Assembly (NCBI GenBank): GCA_938039295.1
Contig: CALHUY010000070.1
Span: forward strand, 1 to 8,939
Length of the DNA stretch: 8,939 bases
Source of the DNA: an uncultured Solobacterium sp.
Lineage (GTDB): Bacteria > Bacillota_I > Bacilli_A > Erysipelotrichales > Erysipelotrichaceae
Reading direction: 5' to 3'
In this document: in pieces, positions 7,543-8,939 of the stretch
Numbering within the stretch: position 1 is the first letter of the stretch
Layout: each line of letters opens with the position of its first letter
Program-made: the position numbers and the translations under genes
The notes under the pieces: generated by a model
The model's database searches: none
What the model was told of the DNA's origin: nothing
What the model saw: the letters and a program-made list of their open reading frames with translations, nothing else

Positions 7543-8253
7543 TTACATTGCGGCTTTAAGCTTATTTAAGATTTCTTCTTTTGTTAGTTTAAAGTCATCG
7601 TGTCCACGTAAATAATATTCGAAATCTAATCTCTCTAAAAATTGTATAAAGGATGCTAAACGAGCAGGATCGTACTGACTATGATTATCGTAATAATCTT
7701 CATATTCGGCATCCGCCGCAATCACAACCTTCTCTTCTTCAACATAATATAAAACTGCATCACGAGTATGTGGAGTATCTATATGAAGCCCCTTTACATG
7801 AATATCTCCTAAATCAATTGCAATTTCTGAGTCAAAAGTTATATCTGCTTCACAAACTTGTATCATGCCAATATCGGAATACTGCTTATGCATGCAGTCA
7901 TAACAAAACTGAATATCTTCTCCAGTCTTTAAACGTTCTTGCATCGCCTCTTCTGTCCATTTCCAATTCTTTACTCTCTTTAAGTATGCATTGGTTTTTA
8001 CAGAAGCAATCATTGGAATATTACAAGCAACCATACCAAACGTGTGATCCCAGTGCCAATGTGTAATTGCTAAAAGCTTAGGTTCCTTCAAGCCTAAGTC
8101 TTTTACTTCAGATAAAAATTTATGATAGTTTTCAGGACTATTACCAGCGTCAATTTGCAAGTTAAACTTAGAACCATGAATCAAATATACGTATGGTTGA
8201 TCTGTTTCAGGATTATTATCCATGTAATAAATATGGTCTGTAAATTTCTTCAT
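7543..8253 (-). CDS. MBL-fold metallo-hydrolase, substrate unknown
   Basis: This 236-residue soluble protein has the metallo-beta-lactamase fold. The metal-binding motif is THWHWDH (H65, H67, D69, H70), followed by H162 in DTPHTRDAV, D181 in IAADAEYED and H218 in YLRGHDDF, so the seven ligands expected for a two-metal site are present. The family covers glyoxalase II, lactonases, phosphodiesterases and others; the sequence does not reveal the substrate. It has no signal peptide and should be cytoplasmic. The ATG at 8253 is chosen because AAAGGGG lies 5 nt upstream; the longer frame to 8307 would overlap the transporter gene by 52 nt. The start is 2 nt past the transporter stop, with its SD inside the transporter's last codons. 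This tight coupling suggests the hydrolase acts on something the transporter moves, which is inference only. Confidence 0.88.
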   Translation of the reverse strand: MKKFTDHIYYMDNNPETDQPYVYLIHGSKFNLQIDAGNSPENYHKFLSEVKDLGLKEPKLLAITHWHWDHTFGMVACNIPMIASVKTNAYLKRVKNWKWTEEAMQERLKTGEDIQFCYDCMHKQYSDIGMIQVCEADITFDSEIAIDLGDIHVKGLHIDTPHTRDAVLYYVEEEKVVIAADAEYEDYYDNHSQYDPARLASFIQFLERLDFEYYLRGHDDFKLTKEEILNKLKAAM

Positions 8254-8255
8254 AG

Positions 8256-8939
8256 TTACCCCTTTGTATTCTGTATCGCTGTAAAGGCAATCATTGTACC
8301 GATACAAGATAAGATAGCTCCAACAAGTAATGCATGTGAGATACCACTAAAGTCAATTAACCATCCACCAATGATTGATGAAAATACAGCACCACCAGCT
8401 TGCATCAAATTAAACATCATCTGTGCTTTTACAGTATCCTTTTCATCAATGATAATATTTGCATATTGCACAGATGCAGGAATATATAATGCAAAAGAAA
8501 CAACCTGTAAAGCAAACCCAAATGTCAATGTCATTAATGATGGAGAAAGCCATATAATAATCGCTTTTACACTAAACATAAACATCGAAAATAAGAGTAA
8601 CGAAGATACTTTAAAACGACGACTAATCTCTTTAAACCCTATCATACCTGGAAGTTCCATGAGAGCCATAAAGGCAATCAAATATCCCATCTCACGATGA
8701 TCTCCACCAACATTGCGTACAATAGAAATTGTAAAGTTTGTGATAAAAGCATGTGCATAATAGATAAATAACATCGCAATGGATAAAATCATGAACTTCG
8801 GATTTTCTTTGAAGAAAACAAGCAACGTGCTAGATTTCCGATCCGTCAAATCATCTGTAGACTCATACGTAGTATGGATACGATGACGTGTTATATATAT
8901 GCATAAAATAATAATTAAAAATGTAATGATAAATAATGC
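8256..8939 (-). CDS. MFS transporter (C-terminal half, cut by window edge)
   Basis: This is an integral membrane transporter of the major facilitator superfamily; 227 residues are visible and the frame is open at the window edge. Seven hydrophobic segments are seen: about 1-17, 49-71, 84-102, 113-131, 134-155, 173-195 and 203-222. A cytoplasmic loop of about 30 residues rich in charge (17-48) follows the first. This fits TM6, the central loop and TM7-TM12, so roughly the first five helices are missing. Charged FKEISRRFK (102-110) is in the position of the conserved loop between TM8 and TM9, and IIGGWLIDFSG (189-199) resembles the TM11 region of the LacY/nucleoside-symporter-like branch. The substrate cannot be assigned. 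A TTG at 8849 is an internal codon, not the start. The stop is followed after 2 nt by the MBL hydrolase start. Confidence 0.88.
   Translation of the reverse strand, partial: ALFIITFLIIILCIYITRHRIHTTYESTDDLTDRKSSTLLVFFKENPKFMILSIAMLFIYYAHAFITNFTISIVRNVGGDHREMGYLIAFMALMELPGMIGFKEISRRFKVSSLLLFSMFMFSVKAIIIWLSPSLMTLTFGFALQVVSFALYIPASVQYANIIIDEKDTVKAQMMFNLMQAGGAVFSSIIGGWLIDFSGISHALLVGAILSCIGTMIAFTAIQNTKG
8259..8265 (-). promoter_or_regulatory. Shine-Dalgarno site of the MBL hydrolase, inside the transporter gene
   Basis: AAAGGGG overlaps the last two codons of the MFS gene and lies 5 nt before the ATG at 8253, which indicates translational coupling and decides the start. Confidence 0.75.

Noticed and set aside
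7653..8066. Plus-strand ORF of 137 codons
   Set aside because: Antisense to the MBL hydrolase metal-binding region; composition is that of a shadow frame.
8122..8700. Plus-strand ORF of 192 codons, the longest on that strand
   Set aside because: It is antisense to the MFS transporter and MBL hydrolase. Hydrophobic stretches mirror transmembrane codons of the real gene, and there is no independent support such as an SD or known motif.
8847..8849. TTG at 8849 as the start of the MFS gene
   Set aside because: The frame continues to the window edge through a hydrophobic helix and linker, so the gene is simply truncated by the window.

Overview
The window is gene-dense, AT-rich bacterial DNA in which every convincing gene lies on the minus strand. 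A PolC-type replicative polymerase, strong Shine-Dalgarno (SD) sites, a TTG start and the recG/rnc pairing point to a low-GC Bacillota. The protein style resembles Erysipelotrichia or a related Clostridia-like lineage, but this is an impression, because no rRNA or other marker is present. I see no tRNA, rRNA, CRISPR array, insertion sequence, attachment site or phage gene.

Layout in the direction of transcription (high to low coordinates): (1) 8939-8256, the C-terminal half of an MFS transporter running off the window edge; (2) 8253-7543, a metallo-beta-lactamase-fold hydrolase, 2 nt after the transporter stop and probably translationally coupled to it; (3) a short gap holding a strong extended -10 promoter placed so that transcription would begin at or next to the recG ATG; (4) 7504-5492, recG; (5) 5480-4806, rnc, with a TTG start whose SD overlaps the recG stop; (6) 4792-3518, galactokinase; (7) 3507-2023, a DUF853/HerA-like (YjgR-type) ATPase; (8) an intrinsic terminator at 2016-1983; (9) a 125-nt intergenic region with a candidate promoter and a long AU-rich hairpin; (10) 1897-1, the N-terminal part of polC, running off the other edge.

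Genes 4 to 7 form a tight operon with gaps of 10 to 13 nt and SDs at or near the upstream stops. It combines branch-migration/replication-fork repair (RecG), dsRNA processing (RNase III), galactose phosphorylation (GalK) and a hexameric-type ATPase. In most Bacillota a fatty-acid synthesis block separates recG from rnc; here it is absent.

The most striking observation is in the ATPase. One continuous 494-codon frame is interrupted only by an amber codon (TAG, 3394-3396) exactly where the invariant Walker A lysine should be. Lysine AAG to TAG is one base change. The gene is therefore a very recent null allele, a sequencing error, or, less likely, a readthrough product. I see no clearly new multi-gene system; the rest is housekeeping sequence with some unusual regulatory detail.
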